Assembly (NCBI RefSeq): GCF_017948405.1
Contig: NZ_CP072844.1
Location: 248,001-312,000 of the forward strand
Direction of reading: 5' to 3'
DNA length: 64,000 nt
From: Psychrosphaera aestuarii
Lineage (GTDB): Bacteria; Pseudomonadota; Gammaproteobacteria; Enterobacterales; Alteromonadaceae
Below the pieces are notes generated by a model, which worked only from the letters and a program-made list of their open reading frames with translations, was not told the origin of the DNA and did not search any database. Positions 29,599 through 44,595 of the stretch are shown here, piece by piece; positions within the stretch are counted from its first letter, which is position 1, and each line of letters begins with the position of its first letter. The translations under genes were made by a program, and so were the position numbers.

Positions 29599-31764
29599 AT
29601 GATTTTTAAAGGCCAAACTGTCAATGTAACTATGGGTGAGCATGGAATTGCCCACTTTACATTCGATGCCCCTGGTTCAGTCAACAAGTTTGATCAACAA
29701 ACTATTCAAGACTGTAAAGATGCAACAAAAGCGATTAATGAAGACAGCTCAATCAAAGCAGTGTTGTTCCGTTCTGCTAAATCAGCCTTCATTGTGGGTG
29801 CTGACATTACTGAGTTTTTAGACACGTTTAAACAAGACGAAAACATTCTTGTAGATTGGGTAAAGTCTAGCTCTGACATGTTTGACGGCATCGAAGACAT
29901 CAAAGTCCCAACACTAACGGCGATTTCTGGGTTTGCGTTAGGTGGTGGTTTTGAACTTTGTCTAGCAACTGACTTCCGTGTTGTAGACGAAACTGCACAA
30001 GTTGGTTTACCAGAAAACAACTTAGGCTTAATTCCAGGTTTTGGTGGTACGGTTCGTTTACCACGAGTTATTGGACCTGATAATGCTCTTGAGTGGATTA
30101 CATCTGCCCGTCCTAAAAAGCCAAAAGATGCGCTTAAAATGGGTGCGGTAGACGCGTTCACTAGCAACGATAAGATTATTGATGTAGCAACGTCTATGTT
30201 GTTACAAGCGATTGAAGGCAAACTAGATTGGCAAGCTCGCCGAGCTCAAAAACTAGCACCTATTCAATTTAGCCCTACTGAATTAGAAAATGCTGTGACT
30301 GTTGCCAAAACAATGGTAATGGCAAAAGCGGGTAAACATTACCCAGCTCCAGTTGCGGCAGTTGACAGTGTGTATGAATCTGCGGGTATGACCCGTGACG
30401 AAGCGATGCGTGTTGAAAACCGTTACTTTGCAAAATTAGCTAAAACCGATGCGGCGACGGCCATGATTGGTAATTTCATGAATGACCAATATGTTAAAGG
30501 TTTAGCGAAAAAGGCGGGTAAAGTTAATACCCACGAAGTTAAGCAAGCTGCCGTATTGGGCGCTGGCATCATGGGTGGCGGCATCGCTTACCAGTCTGCG
30601 TCTAAAGGTACACCTATTGTGATGAAAGACATCGCACAAGGCGCGCTTGATCAAGGTATGGCAGAAGCATCTAAAATACTAAACAAAAAGTTAGCTAAAG
30701 GCCGAATTGACGGTGTTAAATTAGCGACAACGCTAAACAACATTCAGCCATCATTGAGCAACGAGTCATTAAAGTCAGCTGATTTTATTATTGAAGCCGT
30801 TGTTGAAAACCCGAATGTAAAAGCCTCTGTTCTTGCTGAAGTAGAAGGCTTAGTTGAAGATAACGCCATCATTACTTCAAACACGTCAACAATTTCTATT
30901 AATCGTTTGGCGAAAAGCCTTAAGCGTCCAGAAAACTTCTGTGGTATGCACTTCTTCAACCCAGTGCCATTAATGCAGTTAGTAGAAGTTATCCGCGGCG
31001 AAAACACATCTGATGCCACTATTGCAGCTACTGTTGCATATGCGACTAAGATGGGTAAAACGGCAATTGTAGTTAACGACTGTGCTGGTTTCTTCGTAAA
31101 CCGCGTATTGTTCCCTTACTTCGCAGGTTTCAGCTTATTACTTAACGACGGCGCACACTTTGCGCAAGTTGATAAAGTAATGGAACGTGAGTTTGGCTGG
31201 CCAATGGGTCCTGCGATGTTATTAGACGTTGTTGGTATTGATACTGCTGATCATTGTACTGACGTTATGGCTGAAGCCTTCCCAACTAGAATGCAAAAGC
31301 TAGCAAAAGACCCTATTTCTGTTCTTTACGGCAACAAAATGTTTGGTCAAAAGAACGGTAAAGGCTTTTACGAGCACTCTAAAGACAAGCGCGGACGTCC
31401 TCAAAAGCAAATTAAAGATGAAACACTATCTTTATTGGGTGACGTTGCTGCAATGGACAAAGAGTTTGACAAAGCAGACATCATTGACCGCTTAATGATC
31501 CCTATGATTAACGAAACGATTCGTTGTCTTGAGGAAGGTATTGTTGCCTCTCCTTCTGAAGCTGATATGGCGCTTTTATACGGCATTGGTTTCCCTCCAT
31601 TCCGCGGCGGTGTATTCCGTTACGTTGATACGGTAGGTCTTGCTAACTTTGTAGCTAAAGCTGATAAGTACAAAGATCTAGGCGAAATTTATCATGTAAC
31701 TGATAAAACTCGTCAAATGGCTGAAGCTGGTCAAACTTTTTACGGCACATACACAGGTAAGTAG
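29599..31764 (+). CDS. fadB: Fatty acid oxidation complex alpha subunit
   Basis: FadB carries enoyl-CoA hydratase, isomerase/epimerase and 3-hydroxyacyl-CoA dehydrogenase activities of aerobic beta-oxidation. I chose ATG at 29599 (GGGAG eight bases upstream), giving 721 residues; an upstream in-frame extension lacks family similarity. The hydratase half shows Glu119 in [16 protein letters not shown] and Glu139 in [20 protein letters not shown]. The dehydrogenase half shows the NAD motif [17 protein letters not shown] and catalytic His in [16 protein letters not shown]. fadA follows after 11 bases. Confidence 0.97.
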   Translation: MIFKGQTVNVTMGEHGIAHFTFDAPGSVNKFDQQTIQDCKDATKAINEDSSIKAVLFRSAKSAFIVGADITEFLDTFKQDENILVDWVKSSSDMFDGIEDIKVPTLTAISGFALGGGFELCLATDFRVVDETAQVGLPENNLGLIPGFGGTVRLPRVIGPDNALEWITSARPKKPKDALKMGAVDAFTSNDKIIDVATSMLLQAIEGKLDWQARRAQKLAPIQFSPTELENAVTVAKTMVMAKAGKHYPAPVAAVDSVYESAGMTRDEAMRVENRYFAKLAKTDAATAMIGNFMNDQYVKGLAKKAGKVNTHEVKQAAVLGAGIMGGGIAYQSASKGTPIVMKDIAQGALDQGMAEASKILNKKLAKGRIDGVKLATTLNNIQPSLSNESLKSADFIIEAVVENPNVKASVLAEVEGLVEDNAIITSNTSTISINRLAKSLKRPENFCGMHFFNPVPLMQLVEVIRGENTSDATIAATVAYATKMGKTAIVVNDCAGFFVNRVLFPYFAGFSLLLNDGAHFAQVDKVMEREFGWPMGPAMLLDVVGIDTADHCTDVMAEAFPTRMQKLAKDPISVLYGNKMFGQKNGKGFYEHSKDKRGRPQKQIKDETLSLLGDVAAMDKEFDKADIIDRLMIPMINETIRCLEEGIVASPSEADMALLYGIGFPPFRGGVFRYVDTVGLANFVAKADKYKDLGEIYHVTDKTRQMAEAGQTFYGTYTGK

Positions 31765-31775
31765 GAGCGAATAAA

Positions 31776-32936
31776 ATGAAAAATGTAGTGATTATAGATT
31801 GCGTTCGTACTGCAATGGCAAAAGCCAGAAATGGTATGTTCGAAAATGTACGTGCTGAAGACTTATCAGCGGCAGTAATGAAGTCTTTGCTAGAGCGTAA
31901 CCCAAAGGTTAACCCAGCAGAGCTTGATGATGTAATCTGGGGTTGTGTAATGCAAACTCTAGAGCAAGGTTTTAACGTAGGCCGTCAAGCTGCTTTATTG
32001 GCCGGTATTCCAACTTCTGTGCCTGCAGTTACGGTTAACCGTTTATGTGGTTCATCTATGCAAGCTTTGCATGATGCTGCAAACAAGATCATGGCGGATC
32101 AAGGCGACATGTTTATCATTGGTGGTGTTGAGCACATGACTCACGTTCCAATGACACATGGCTTAGATTTCCACCCAGGATTAAACTTAAACACAGCACA
32201 AGCTGCAGGTTCAATGGGCCTAACAGCTGAAGCGCTTGCTCGCAAGCACGGTATTACCCGTGAGCAACAAGATGAGTTTGGTGTTCGTTCACACCGTTTA
32301 GCTTATGAAGCTTCTCTAGAAGGTCGTTTTGCTAATGAAATCATTGCTGTTGAAGGCCATGACGAAAACGGTGCATTAACCATGTGCGATTACGACGAAG
32401 TTATTCGTCCACAAACCACTATGGAAACTGTTTCACCACTTCGTCCAGTGTTTAACCCGGTAAATGGTACAGTAACAGCTGCGACATCTTCAGCTTTATC
32501 TAACGGTGCCTCTGGCATGTTAGTGATGAGCGAAGAAAAAGCCAATGAGCTTGGTCTTAAGTATCGCGCTAAGATTAAAGCAATGGGTGTGTCTGGCTGT
32601 GAGCCTTCAACTATGGGTTGGGGTCCAGTTCCTGCTACTGAGAAAGCGCTTAAACGTGCCAACATTGATATTCAAGATATAGGTCAATTTGAATTAAATG
32701 AAGCATTCGCTGCTCAGGCATTGTCAGTTGTTAAAGGCTTAGGCATTGAAAATCGTATGGATGATATTAATCCAAACGGTGGTGCTATTGCACTCGGTCA
32801 CCCATTAGGTTGTTCAGGCTCTCGTATTTCGACGACTCTGATTAACAACATGGAAAGAGCTGACGCTAAGTATGGTCTTGCGACAATGTGTATCGGCTTT
32901 GGTCAAGGTATTGCGACTATTTTTGAACGTCCATAA
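31776..32936 (+). CDS. fadA: 3-ketoacyl-CoA thiolase, FAO complex beta subunit
   Basis: FadA performs the thiolytic last step of beta-oxidation and forms an alpha2-beta2 complex with FadB. The 386-residue thiolase has nucleophile Cys91 in [30 protein letters not shown] and [19 protein letters not shown], and the C-terminal [15 protein letters not shown]. Length is one less than E. coli FadA. It ends the operon at a strong terminator. Confidence 0.97.
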   Translation: MKNVVIIDCVRTAMAKARNGMFENVRAEDLSAAVMKSLLERNPKVNPAELDDVIWGCVMQTLEQGFNVGRQAALLAGIPTSVPAVTVNRLCGSSMQALHDAANKIMADQGDMFIIGGVEHMTHVPMTHGLDFHPGLNLNTAQAAGSMGLTAEALARKHGITREQQDEFGVRSHRLAYEASLEGRFANEIIAVEGHDENGALTMCDYDEVIRPQTTMETVSPLRPVFNPVNGTVTAATSSALSNGASGMLVMSEEKANELGLKYRAKIKAMGVSGCEPSTMGWGPVPATEKALKRANIDIQDIGQFELNEAFAAQALSVVKGLGIENRMDDINPNGGAIALGHPLGCSGSRISTTLINNMERADAKYGLATMCIGFGQGIATIFERP

Positions 32937-32958
32937 CCTCAACTAACATCATGAAACT

Positions 32959-32995
32959 AAAGTGCAATGGGGATGATTCATTGCACTTTTTTTTT
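32959..32995 (+). terminator. Rho-independent terminator of fadBA
   Basis: AAAGTGCAATG and CATTGCACTTT form an 11-bp perfect stem around a 9-base loop and run directly into a T tract. It lies 22 bases after the fadA stop. Confidence 0.93.
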
Positions 32996-33075
32996 ATCGC
33001 TATAAAATCCCATTCATCTTTTGTTACATTTAGCTATTAATAACTATTTTAGCTAGAACCATTAGAGACATAGTT

Positions 33076-33309
33076 ATGATAGAAACGGATAAGATCCTAG
33101 ATGCTTTAGGCCTGCGTTGTCCAGAGCCAGTAATGATGATTCGAAAAGAAGTTCGTAGCATGGCCATAGGGGAAACTCTGTTAGTAAAAGCCGACGACCC
33201 TGCTACAGTGAGAGATATTCCATCTTTTTGTCGCTTTATGGGGCATGAACTTATCGAGCAAAATATTGACGAAACCCCTTTTATTTTTGTTTTAAAAAAG
33301 GGAACATAA
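33076..33309 (+). CDS. tusA: Sulfur carrier protein TusA
   Basis: TusA relays sulfur from IscS toward tRNA 2-thiouridine synthesis and other sulfur acceptors. The 77-residue protein has the signature [20 protein letters not shown] with active Cys15, and [24 protein letters not shown]. Length is typical (81 in E. coli). It lies between fadBA and a diguanylate cyclase gene, with 28 bases to the latter. Confidence 0.96.
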   Translation: MIETDKILDALGLRCPEPVMMIRKEVRSMAIGETLLVKADDPATVRDIPSFCRFMGHELIEQNIDETPFIFVLKKGT

Positions 33310-33337
33310 ATAAAGGCATTTTAAAGGATTTCTCGTA

Positions 33338-34411
33338 ATGCAAAAAAAGCATGAAAAGTGGCATCGCTATATAAACACAGATAATGTGCAGAACGTGGAA
33401 CAAGTTCGCCAGAACACTTCGTTATTGGCAATGATTTCATTGGCTATTGTAGTTTTATCTGGACTACTTATTGCTAATTACGATAAATACTCGCCTTTCC
33501 TGTCGTCGTCTCTTGCCGGAACACTGATTCTGGTTTTAATAAGTGCGTTTTTGTTTTACTTAACGTCCTTTAAACAACTCGGCAGAATTGTACTTTGCAC
33601 TGGCGTATTGATATTTAATGCTTGTTTAATTTACTCAGGTGGAACCGAGAACACCGCTTTATATTGGGTAATGTATTACCCCCTTATTGTCTACTCTATT
33701 ATGGGTCCCAAATGGGGTTCGTACTTCTCCGGCGCTTTTGTTGTGATGAGTTTTTATATGTTATATACAGACGGTATCGTAATAGCCAGCTATGGTGACG
33801 CTGAGAAGAGTCGCTTTTTACTTTCTGCATTAGTCATCATTATATTTTCTTTTATTAACGAATATTATCGTTATCAAAGCCATTCAAAAATTGAGACGGT
33901 TTCCATCAAGCACAAACAAGATGCAAATACTGACGCACTTACAGATATTCCGAATCGACGTTTTTTAGAAGCGTCGTACTTTCCATATTTAAAGACCAAC
34001 GCAGGCCTACTGTTGCCAGCTTCATTAATAATGACGGATATAGATCATTTTAAAGTAATAAATGATACTTATGGACACGATGTTGGCGATAAAGCCATCG
34101 TACATGCTGTTAATGTAATTAAAAAAGCATTGCGGAATACTGACGTTCTGTGCCGTGTTGGCGGTGAAGAGTTTTTAATTTGTATACCTCAAATGGGTAT
34201 CGATAAGGCAACAAAGATAGCCGAAAAAATTAGGGTCTCATTGCAGGAGACACCTCTCATTTTAGAAGATGGTAAGCCATTAACTATCCGAAGTAGTTTT
34301 GGCGTTTCAGAAATCACAAGTAGCGATGACTTTAGTACCGCTATAAAGTCTGCAGACGACAGGCTGTATAAAGCTAAAGAACAAGGCCGAAATAGAGTTG
34401 TTGCATTCTAA
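33338..34411 (+). CDS. Membrane-bound GGDEF diguanylate cyclase
   Basis: The 357-residue product has about six hydrophobic segments between residues 27 and 185, then a GGDEF domain (about 195-357). The domain has LTDIPNRRFLEA, MTDIDHFKVINDTYGHDVGD and an intact active site RVGGEEFLICIP. An RNTD motif five residues before GGEEF fits the RxxD inhibitory I-site, so the enzyme is probably active and feedback-inhibited. It would make cyclic di-GMP. The sensor part matches no named domain I can recognise. Confidence 0.9.
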   Translation: MQKKHEKWHRYINTDNVQNVEQVRQNTSLLAMISLAIVVLSGLLIANYDKYSPFLSSSLAGTLILVLISAFLFYLTSFKQLGRIVLCTGVLIFNACLIYSGGTENTALYWVMYYPLIVYSIMGPKWGSYFSGAFVVMSFYMLYTDGIVIASYGDAEKSRFLLSALVIIIFSFINEYYRYQSHSKIETVSIKHKQDANTDALTDIPNRRFLEASYFPYLKTNAGLLLPASLIMTDIDHFKVINDTYGHDVGDKAIVHAVNVIKKALRNTDVLCRVGGEEFLICIPQMGIDKATKIAEKIRVSLQETPLILEDGKPLTIRSSFGVSEITSSDDFSTAIKSADDRLYKAKEQGRNRVVAF

Positions 34412-34496
34412 CGTTATCATTAAATAAGTTTATAGCTCATTAATTAATAGTCGATTAATAACTAAGTTAGTAAAGTAATTTCCAGCTTAATCGTGT

Positions 34497-34934
34497 CTAA
34501 TTTTCTGTGATGGTGATACTGACGATTTGCCCTTGTACAAGATCAAGGGTAAATGTGTAACTGCCCTTCTTTTTTGGAAATAATGTAAAAGCGTTTGTAA
34601 GTGGCATTAAGCGATCGTTATTTTTTTTCGACGTGCAAGTTAATAACCGTGTTTCATTTAACTTTATCTCTTTATTCGTTCCTTCGGAAACACCACAGTT
34701 CCGGCCAACAGACCAAGCCTTATCAGCAATTTTAATATTATAGGGTTTACCGTCATTTTGAATCTCTGCCACAACTTTGGCTTTTCCATCCTCAAACGTT
34801 TTAAACTCATACTTTGCCTGTGCTTCCCACCAAGAAAATTCAGAACGCAAATAAATTCCAGTTGAGTCCTTTTGTGCATGATTTGCACAACTTGATAGCA
34901 GCATAGTGACAATAATTATGAATGTGTTTTTCAT
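34497..34934 (-). CDS. Small predicted lipoprotein, function unknown
   Basis: The 145-residue product has a lipoprotein signal peptide ending MLLSSCANHAQKD, with the acylated Cys about 16. The mature part is beta-rich, with FSWWEAQAKYEFKTFEDGKAK, a further cysteine pair (GRNCGVSEG and RLLTCTSKK) and a C-terminal FTLDLVQGQIVSITI. I recognise no family. It lies between the convergent diguanylate cyclase gene and glyS, with no partner gene. Confidence 0.65.
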   Translation of the reverse strand: MKNTFIIIVTMLLSSCANHAQKDSTGIYLRSEFSWWEAQAKYEFKTFEDGKAKVVAEIQNDGKPYNIKIADKAWSVGRNCGVSEGTNKEIKLNETRLLTCTSKKNNDRLMPLTNAFTLFPKKKGSYTFTLDLVQGQIVSITITEN

Positions 34935-35053
34935 TTTATTTCTCGTTTGATAATGACTATTTTGGTGTTTGCCATGTTTTTACTAATCCATTTAATATTA
35001 GGCAATTATTAGCTGTCATAATACGAAGCAATATTGAGGCCAAATACCCAAGT

Positions 35054-35084
35054 AAAAAAAAGCCCAGTGTTTAAACTGGGCTTT
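35054..35084 (-). terminator. Rho-independent terminator of glyQS
   Basis: On the minus strand AAAGCCCAGT and ACTGGGCTTT make a 10-bp perfect stem with a 6-base loop, followed by T residues. It is 17 bases after the glyS stop. Confidence 0.92.
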
Positions 35085-35100
35085 CATATCAAATGTAAGG

Positions 35101-37161
35101 CTATAAAACTGAAATATCAGCCGTGTGCATAAACAAAGACTGTAAACGCCCCAGAATCGCATAACGGTTGTTTTTAATAGCTTCGTTTTCATCATTAACC
35201 ATTACATTTTCAAAAAACGAATCAATTTCTGTTTGTAATGCGGCTAACGCCGTTAATCCTTTGCTATAATCGCCGTTAGTAAAATCAGCTTCAACACCTG
35301 GGGCGATAGCTGTTATTTTACTTACGAGTTGTTTTTCTGCATCTTCAGAAAGTAATGTTTCATTTATTGCATCAAAACTCGTCTTTGCGTTTTTATTCAA
35401 TATGTTATTTACACGTTTGTTTGCTGCAGCTAACGCTTTTGCTTCAGGCAATTTAGAAAACTCGACTACCGCTTTTAGGCGTTTATCAAAGTCTAATGCA
35501 GAGGTAGGCTTTTTAACTTCAACAGCTCTTATAACTTCAACGGTTACACCGTGATCACGATAGTGCGCCTCGAAACGGCCTAACATGAAATCAAACACAT
35601 CATTTATAACATTGGTATTTGTTAACTTATTGCCAAATAACGTTGATGAGAATGTAGCAAGATCTTTAAAATCTAGAACGAGTTCTTTCTCTATCATGAT
35701 ACGAATAATACCAATCGCTGCGCGACGCAATGCGAATGGATCCTTATCACCCTTAGGAAATTGGCCGATTCCAAAAATACCCACTAACGTGTCAAATTTG
35801 TCTGCTAAGGCAACCGCACATGCTTCTAGTGATGTCGGTAATTCATCACCAGCGAAACGTGGTAAATACTGCTGGTATAACGCGTCCGCAACTACTGGGC
35901 TTTCACCGTCATTTAGTGCGTAGTATTTACCCATCACACCTTGTATGTCGGTAAACTCCATAACAACTTCTGTCATTAGATCAGTTTTTGCTAACAAACC
36001 CGCTCTCTTAGCATGATCGGTATTAGCATTAATTTGCGTTGCGATATAACCCGCCAGTTCCGAAATACGTTCTGACTTTTCTTTTAATGTTCCAAGTTGC
36101 TTTTGAAACAAAACACTCTCTAAGCTGCTAAGTCTAGATTCAAGGGTCTTTTTCTTGTCAGTATTGTAAAAGAATTCAGCATCTGCCAATCGAGGACGAA
36201 TTACTTTTTCATTTCCTTCGATAACAGCACTTGGTTGCTTACTCTCAATGTTACTTATAAATAAAAACTTCGGTAACAAACTTCCGTTTTCGTCTAACAT
36301 AGGAAAGTACTTTTGGTCGTCCTTCATTGTATAAATTAAGGCTTCTTGTGGTACTTCTAAAAACTTGTTTTCAAATGTTCCAACTAATGCAACTGGCCAT
36401 TCAACTAATGATGTAACTTCATCTAACAAATCGACGTCGTCTTTAACAACAGCATTATTAACCTCACATATTTGTGCGATTTGAGTTTTAATTGCGGTTT
36501 GACGCTCATTAAAATCAACCATTACATAAGCTTGCTTTAGCTCTTCTACATAACTATCAGCATTAGTAATGGTGACTTTGCCACGATGATGAAATCTATG
36601 ACCTTGCGATTGATTTGAAGATGTAAGACCAAGTACCTCAATTGGAATTACTTTGTTACCGAACATAGTAATTAGTGTATGCACTGGACGTATGAATTCT
36701 GAATCACTTGAACCCCAACGCATTGGTTTAGGGATCGGCAGCTGTTTTAACGCTGCTTTAACAAATCCTTCTAGTAAATCGTTTAGCGTTTTTCCTGGTA
36801 CCACAGCTTTGTGAAGTAACCATTCGCCTTTGTCAGTCGATAACCTAGTCGCTTCAGAGATATCGATTCCACAACCCCTTGCCCAGCCGAGGGCAGCTTT
36901 TGTAGCATTACCGTCTGCATCAAACGCTGCGGATGTCGCTGGACCACGTTTTTCTACTGATTTGTCAGCTTGATTAAATTCTAAATTTGTTACTCGGATA
37001 GCTAATCTTCTTGGGGCTGCTAGCCATTCTATATTGTCAAAGCTTAACTCTGCTTGCTTAAGCTGTGCTTCAAAGCCATCTTTAAAGCTTACCGCTAGTT
37101 TCTTGAGGGCTTTTGGTGGTAGTTCTTCCGTACCTAGTTCTATTAAAAAATTATCTTTCAT
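35101..37161 (-). CDS. glyS: Glycine-tRNA ligase beta subunit
   Basis: GlyS, with GlyQ, forms the alpha2-beta2 glycyl-tRNA synthetase. The beta chain carries tRNA-recognition and anticodon-binding parts. The 686-residue product (689 in E. coli) opens with FLIELGTEELPPKALKKLA and contains RFHHRGKVTI, DDQKYFPMLDENG and FPKGDKDPFALRRAAIGIIR. It follows glyQ by 12 bases and is closed by a strong terminator. Confidence 0.97.
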   Translation of the reverse strand: MKDNFLIELGTEELPPKALKKLAVSFKDGFEAQLKQAELSFDNIEWLAAPRRLAIRVTNLEFNQADKSVEKRGPATSAAFDADGNATKAALGWARGCGIDISEATRLSTDKGEWLLHKAVVPGKTLNDLLEGFVKAALKQLPIPKPMRWGSSDSEFIRPVHTLITMFGNKVIPIEVLGLTSSNQSQGHRFHHRGKVTITNADSYVEELKQAYVMVDFNERQTAIKTQIAQICEVNNAVVKDDVDLLDEVTSLVEWPVALVGTFENKFLEVPQEALIYTMKDDQKYFPMLDENGSLLPKFLFISNIESKQPSAVIEGNEKVIRPRLADAEFFYNTDKKKTLESRLSSLESVLFQKQLGTLKEKSERISELAGYIATQINANTDHAKRAGLLAKTDLMTEVVMEFTDIQGVMGKYYALNDGESPVVADALYQQYLPRFAGDELPTSLEACAVALADKFDTLVGIFGIGQFPKGDKDPFALRRAAIGIIRIMIEKELVLDFKDLATFSSTLFGNKLTNTNVINDVFDFMLGRFEAHYRDHGVTVEVIRAVEVKKPTSALDFDKRLKAVVEFSKLPEAKALAAANKRVNNILNKNAKTSFDAINETLLSEDAEKQLVSKITAIAPGVEADFTNGDYSKGLTALAALQTEIDSFFENVMVNDENEAIKNNRYAILGRLQSLFMHTADISVL

Positions 37162-37173
37162 ATTAATGCCCTA

Positions 37174-38085
37174 CTATTTTGAAACTTGATCGCTACACAT
37201 TGGGAAACCTAATGCCTCACGAGCATCATAATATGCTTGTGCAACGGCTTTTGATAAAGCTCGAACTCGTAAGATATAGCGCTGACGTTCAGTTACGGAT
37301 ATCGCATGGCGAGCGTCTAACATGTTGAATGCGTGTGACGCTTTCATTACTTGCTCATACGCCGGTAAAGGTAAACTTTTTTCAATTAGTAGCTGACTTG
37401 CTTTTTCGGCATCATCAAACTCTTTAAAAAGTGTATCTACGTCCGCATATTCGAAGTTGTAGGTTGATTGTTCAACTTCATTTTGGTGGAAAACATCGCC
37501 ATAAGTTACTTTGCCCATAGGGCCGTCAGTCCAAACTAAGTCATAGATGCTATCTACGCCTTGTAAGTACATAGCTAAACGCTCTAAACCATATGTTATT
37601 TCGCCAGTAACTGGTTTGCATTCAAGTCCACCAACTTGTTGGAAGTAGGTAAACTGTGTTACTTCCATTCCATTTAGCCAAACTTCCCAGCCAAGCCCCC
37701 AAGCACCGAGTGTTGGTGACTCCCAGTTGTCTTCTACGAAACGAATATCATGGACTAGAGTATCGATACCTAGCTCTTCTAAAGAGCCAAGGTACAGCTC
37801 TTGGATATTGGCTGGCGATGGTTTTAACATTACTTGAAACTGGTAATAATGTTGCAAACGATTAGGGTTTTCGCCATATCGACCATCTGTCGGTCTACGA
37901 CACGGTTGAACATAAGCCGAACTTATTGGCTCAGGCCCCAACGAGCGTAAAAACGTCATAGGATGGAACGTTCCGGCCCCAACAGGTAAATCCAAAGGCT
38001 GGATTATTACACAGCCTTGTCTGGCCCAATATTCTTGTAACGCCAATATTAGACCTTGGAATGTATCGATATTATATTTGCTCAT
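37174..38085 (-). CDS. glyQ: Glycine-tRNA ligase alpha subunit
   Basis: GlyQ is the catalytic class II subunit of the heterotetrameric glycyl-tRNA synthetase. The 303-residue product has [58 protein letters not shown] and [22 protein letters not shown], all highly conserved in GlyQ. Length equals E. coli GlyQ. It is the first gene of the glyQS unit. Confidence 0.97.
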   Translation of the reverse strand: MSKYNIDTFQGLILALQEYWARQGCVIIQPLDLPVGAGTFHPMTFLRSLGPEPISSAYVQPCRRPTDGRYGENPNRLQHYYQFQVMLKPSPANIQELYLGSLEELGIDTLVHDIRFVEDNWESPTLGAWGLGWEVWLNGMEVTQFTYFQQVGGLECKPVTGEITYGLERLAMYLQGVDSIYDLVWTDGPMGKVTYGDVFHQNEVEQSTYNFEYADVDTLFKEFDDAEKASQLLIEKSLPLPAYEQVMKASHAFNMLDARHAISVTERQRYILRVRALSKAVAQAYYDAREALGFPMCSDQVSK

Positions 38086-38130
38086 GATTTATCTTTACCA
38101 ATTTTACTTTGTCGTAAAAGTTCAAACTCT

Positions 38131-38169
38131 TAAATAAATAAAGCCTAGCAGTTTAGAACGACTAGGCTT
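38131..38169 (-). terminator. Terminator after gyrB
   Basis: On the minus strand AAGCCTAG and CTAGGCTT form an 8-bp stem with a 13-base loop, followed by a T-rich but interrupted tract. It is 18 bases after the gyrB stop. Confidence 0.75.
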
Positions 38170-38187
38170 CTTAAATTAATGTAAAAG

Positions 38188-41750
<3,563 letters not shown>

Positions 41751-41763
41751 TAAAATAACGAGC

Positions 41764-42867
41764 CTAAAGCTTCATTGGCATAACGACATACAAACTTGAA
41801 GCGTCGTCAAAACCTTCAATTAACGCACTACTATTTGCGTCAGCCAGCATAATTTTAACCGTATCAGTATTAATGTTGTTTAATACGTCAATAATATAAG
41901 AAACGTTAAAGCCTATTTCTAAATCGCCGCCTGCGTAATCTACTAACGCAGTTTCCTCTGCTTGTTCTTGTTCAGGATTATTTGCGCTAACCAATAATTC
42001 ACCGTGACTTAGGTTTAAACGCACACCTTTGAACTTTTCGTTAGACAAAATAGAAACTCGTTGAAAGACATCTTTAAGCATATTCTTATCTGCAACGATA
42101 GTCTTATCGCCACCTTGAGGTAATACACGACGATAATCAGGAAAACGACCGTCAACAAGCTTACTAGTGAAAACAAATTGCTTATCAATGATTCTTATAT
42201 GATTATTACCAAGGTGAATTTGTAATAGCTCATCATTGTCTTCAACTAAGCGTAAAATCTCTAAAACAGCTTTACGAGGGACAATCACTTGTTTCTGCTC
42301 TTTTACCCCAACGGCTATTGGCTGCTGGGCTAATGCCAGACGATGACCATCTGTAGCAACGGTTCGAATAACATCAGACTCTAGCTCAAAAGACATACCA
42401 TTTAGATAATAACGAACATCTTGGTTTGCCATAGAAAAGTTGATACGCTCAATTAGAGCTCTTAGCGTATGTCTTGATATTTCTATCTGGTCGTCCGATT
42501 GCCACTCTTCTAAATTTGGGTAATCACTTGCTGGAAGAGTTGATAAGCTGAACCTACTCTTACCTGATTTAACGACCGCCGAATGGCCATCTACTTTTAA
42601 TTCAATTTCCGCATCACCTGGAAGTGATCGGCAAATATCAAATAACTTCTTAGCTGGTATTGTAATAGCACCCGCTTGAATAACGTTATCTGCTGTCGTT
42701 GACGCCACCAATTCTACTTCCATATCCGTACCAGTAAATTTTACGGAATCTAACGACGCTTCAATTAGCACATTAGAAAGAATAGGAAGCGTATGCTTAC
42801 GCTCAATAGCACCAGAAACCATAGTTAAAGGTTTTAACAATGAATCTTTACTTATAATAAAATGCAT
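41764..42867 (-). CDS. dnaN: DNA polymerase III beta sliding clamp
   Basis: DnaN forms the ring clamp that holds polymerase III on DNA. The 367-residue product (366 in E. coli) has the three-fold repeated clamp domains, starting MHFIISKDSLLKPLTMVSGA, with ATDGHRLALAQ in the middle domain and LYVVMPMKL at the end, as in other clamps. It lies between dnaA (14 bases) and recF (13 bases) in one unit. Confidence 0.98.
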   Translation of the reverse strand: MHFIISKDSLLKPLTMVSGAIERKHTLPILSNVLIEASLDSVKFTGTDMEVELVASTTADNVIQAGAITIPAKKLFDICRSLPGDAEIELKVDGHSAVVKSGKSRFSLSTLPASDYPNLEEWQSDDQIEISRHTLRALIERINFSMANQDVRYYLNGMSFELESDVIRTVATDGHRLALAQQPIAVGVKEQKQVIVPRKAVLEILRLVEDNDELLQIHLGNNHIRIIDKQFVFTSKLVDGRFPDYRRVLPQGGDKTIVADKNMLKDVFQRVSILSNEKFKGVRLNLSHGELLVSANNPEQEQAEETALVDYAGGDLEIGFNVSYIIDVLNNINTDTVKIMLADANSSALIEGFDDASSLYVVMPMKL

Positions 42868-42881
42868 TTATCCATTCCCCA

Positions 42882-44288
42882 CTATGACGACAAAATTCGC
42901 ATTAAGTTTTGCACGTCTTCTTTTATCTCGTGACTTTCTTCTTTTAATTCTTTTATTTTACGACAAGCGTGAAGCACGGTCGTATGATCTCGCCCACCAA
43001 AGGCGTCGCCAATTTCAGGTAAGCTATGATTTGTTAATTCTTTTGCCAAAGACATAGCAATTTGTCTTGGTCTTGCTACAGAGCGACTGCGGCGTTTTGA
43101 CAAAATATCCGCCACTCGTATTTTGAAGTATTCAGCAACGGTTTTTTGAATGTTATCTATTGTTACCAATTTATCTTGAAGGGCAAGTAAATCCCGCAAC
43201 GCTTCTTTAACAAAATCAATAGTAATTGGTCGACCGGTAAAATTAGCATTAGCTATTACTCGGTTCAATGCGCCTTCAAGCTCTCGTACATTTGAACGCA
43301 ACCTTTTGGCAATGAAAAACGCGACCTCTTCAGGTAACTTAACTTTGCTCTGATGTGCTTTTTTCATCAGAATTGCCACTCGAGTTTCTAATTCAGGCGG
43401 TTCAATTGGCACGTTTAATCCCCATCCAAAACGACTTTTAAGTCGATCTTCAACACCATCTATCTCTTTAGGGTACCGATCCGACGTTAAAATTATCTGC
43501 TTGTTTCCTTCCAACAATGCATTGAAGGTATGGAAAAACTCTTCTTGGCTACGATCTTTTTTAGCAAAGAATTGAATATCATCTATCAGTAGTGCGTCTA
43601 ACCCGCGATAGTAACGCTTGAACTCTTCAATCGCATTATTTTGCAGTGCTTTAACCATATCCTGAACAAAACGCTCTGAATGCATATATACAACTTTAGC
43701 GTCTTTCTTATTCTGGATGATCCCATTGCCAACGGCGTGCAATAAGTGAGTTTTACCTAAACCTGTTCCGCCGTATAGGAATAATGGATTGTATGCGCCA
43801 CCTGGATTATCAGCTACTTGCATTGCGGCCGCTCTAGCTAACTGGTTACTGTTACCTTCAACAAAGCTATCGAATGTATAAGAGTCATTAATATTTGAGC
43901 GAAATACAGCCTTAGGTCTTGCAGCCTCTTGCTGAACAGAAGTTGGAGACGGACTAGACGACGAAGGTACACTCTGCTGCTGAGTTCTATTAACGTTACT
44001 TGTCGCAGCTGCGTGTGAAATAGTTTGTGGTTGTGTATTAACTTTTGAGCCAACATCGAAGTTCAAACTAGGCGCTGGAGAACCGTCACTATATTGAACA
44101 AGAAGTTCATTAATACGATTCATATATTTATCTCTTACCCAATCTAATACAAAACGATTAGGTGCGTACAGGGTAATTAACTGTTCTGAACTGTGGAGTT
44201 GCAGAGGCCTAATCCACATATTGAATTGTTGTTGAGACAACTCTTGTTCTAAAACCTGTAGGCAATTTTGCCAAAGAGACTGATACAC
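42882..44288 (-). CDS. dnaA: Chromosomal replication initiator protein DnaA
   Basis: DnaA binds origin boxes and opens the duplex. The 468-residue product has domain I ([27 protein letters not shown]) and a Gln/Ser-rich linker (about 90-130). The AAA+ core has Walker [16 protein letters not shown] and Walker [13 protein letters not shown], and the C-terminal DnaA signature is [15 protein letters not shown]. It heads the dnaA-dnaN-recF-gyrB unit. A DnaA box sits in the candidate promoter, implying autorepression. Confidence 0.98.
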   Translation of the reverse strand: MYQSLWQNCLQVLEQELSQQQFNMWIRPLQLHSSEQLITLYAPNRFVLDWVRDKYMNRINELLVQYSDGSPAPSLNFDVGSKVNTQPQTISHAAATSNVNRTQQQSVPSSSSPSPTSVQQEAARPKAVFRSNINDSYTFDSFVEGNSNQLARAAAMQVADNPGGAYNPLFLYGGTGLGKTHLLHAVGNGIIQNKKDAKVVYMHSERFVQDMVKALQNNAIEEFKRYYRGLDALLIDDIQFFAKKDRSQEEFFHTFNALLEGNKQIILTSDRYPKEIDGVEDRLKSRFGWGLNVPIEPPELETRVAILMKKAHQSKVKLPEEVAFFIAKRLRSNVRELEGALNRVIANANFTGRPITIDFVKEALRDLLALQDKLVTIDNIQKTVAEYFKIRVADILSKRRSRSVARPRQIAMSLAKELTNHSLPEIGDAFGGRDHTTVLHACRKIKELKEESHEIKEDVQNLMRILSS

Positions 44289-44347
44289 TGAATATCCTAT
44301 TATGATGTCCGGTTATAATTAATACACTTTGTAAAAGCGCACCGGCT

Positions 44348-44377
44348 ATTATGCCTTAATTTTATCCACAAACTCAA
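44348..44377 (-). promoter_or_regulatory. Candidate dnaA promoter overlapping a DnaA box
   Basis: On the minus strand TTGAGT (44372-44377) and CATAAT (44348-44353) are 18 bases apart. The spacer contains the DnaA box TGTGGATAA (44362-44370). DnaA autorepression from such a box is established in E. coli. Confidence 0.55.
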
Positions 44378-44595
44378 CCAACAATGAGCATTAAAACAGT
44401 ATTAAATTTAACTAAATATTAATCACTGTGTTGGTGGTGTAATTGCGTCCCTAATAATCACGTTTTAAAGCAAAAAGACGGATGAATTAGACGACTTTTA
44501 CGTTTCATTTAAAACAATGTTATCCACATTTTTTTCTTATTTGCACCTCGTATTGTGAATAAAATATGAACTTAAAAATTAATAGATCATTTTCA

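Noticed and set aside
29706-30221. 171-codon open frame antisense to fadB
   Set aside because: It lies wholly within a well-supported gene, has no ribosome site or family similarity, and reflects third-position composition of fadB.
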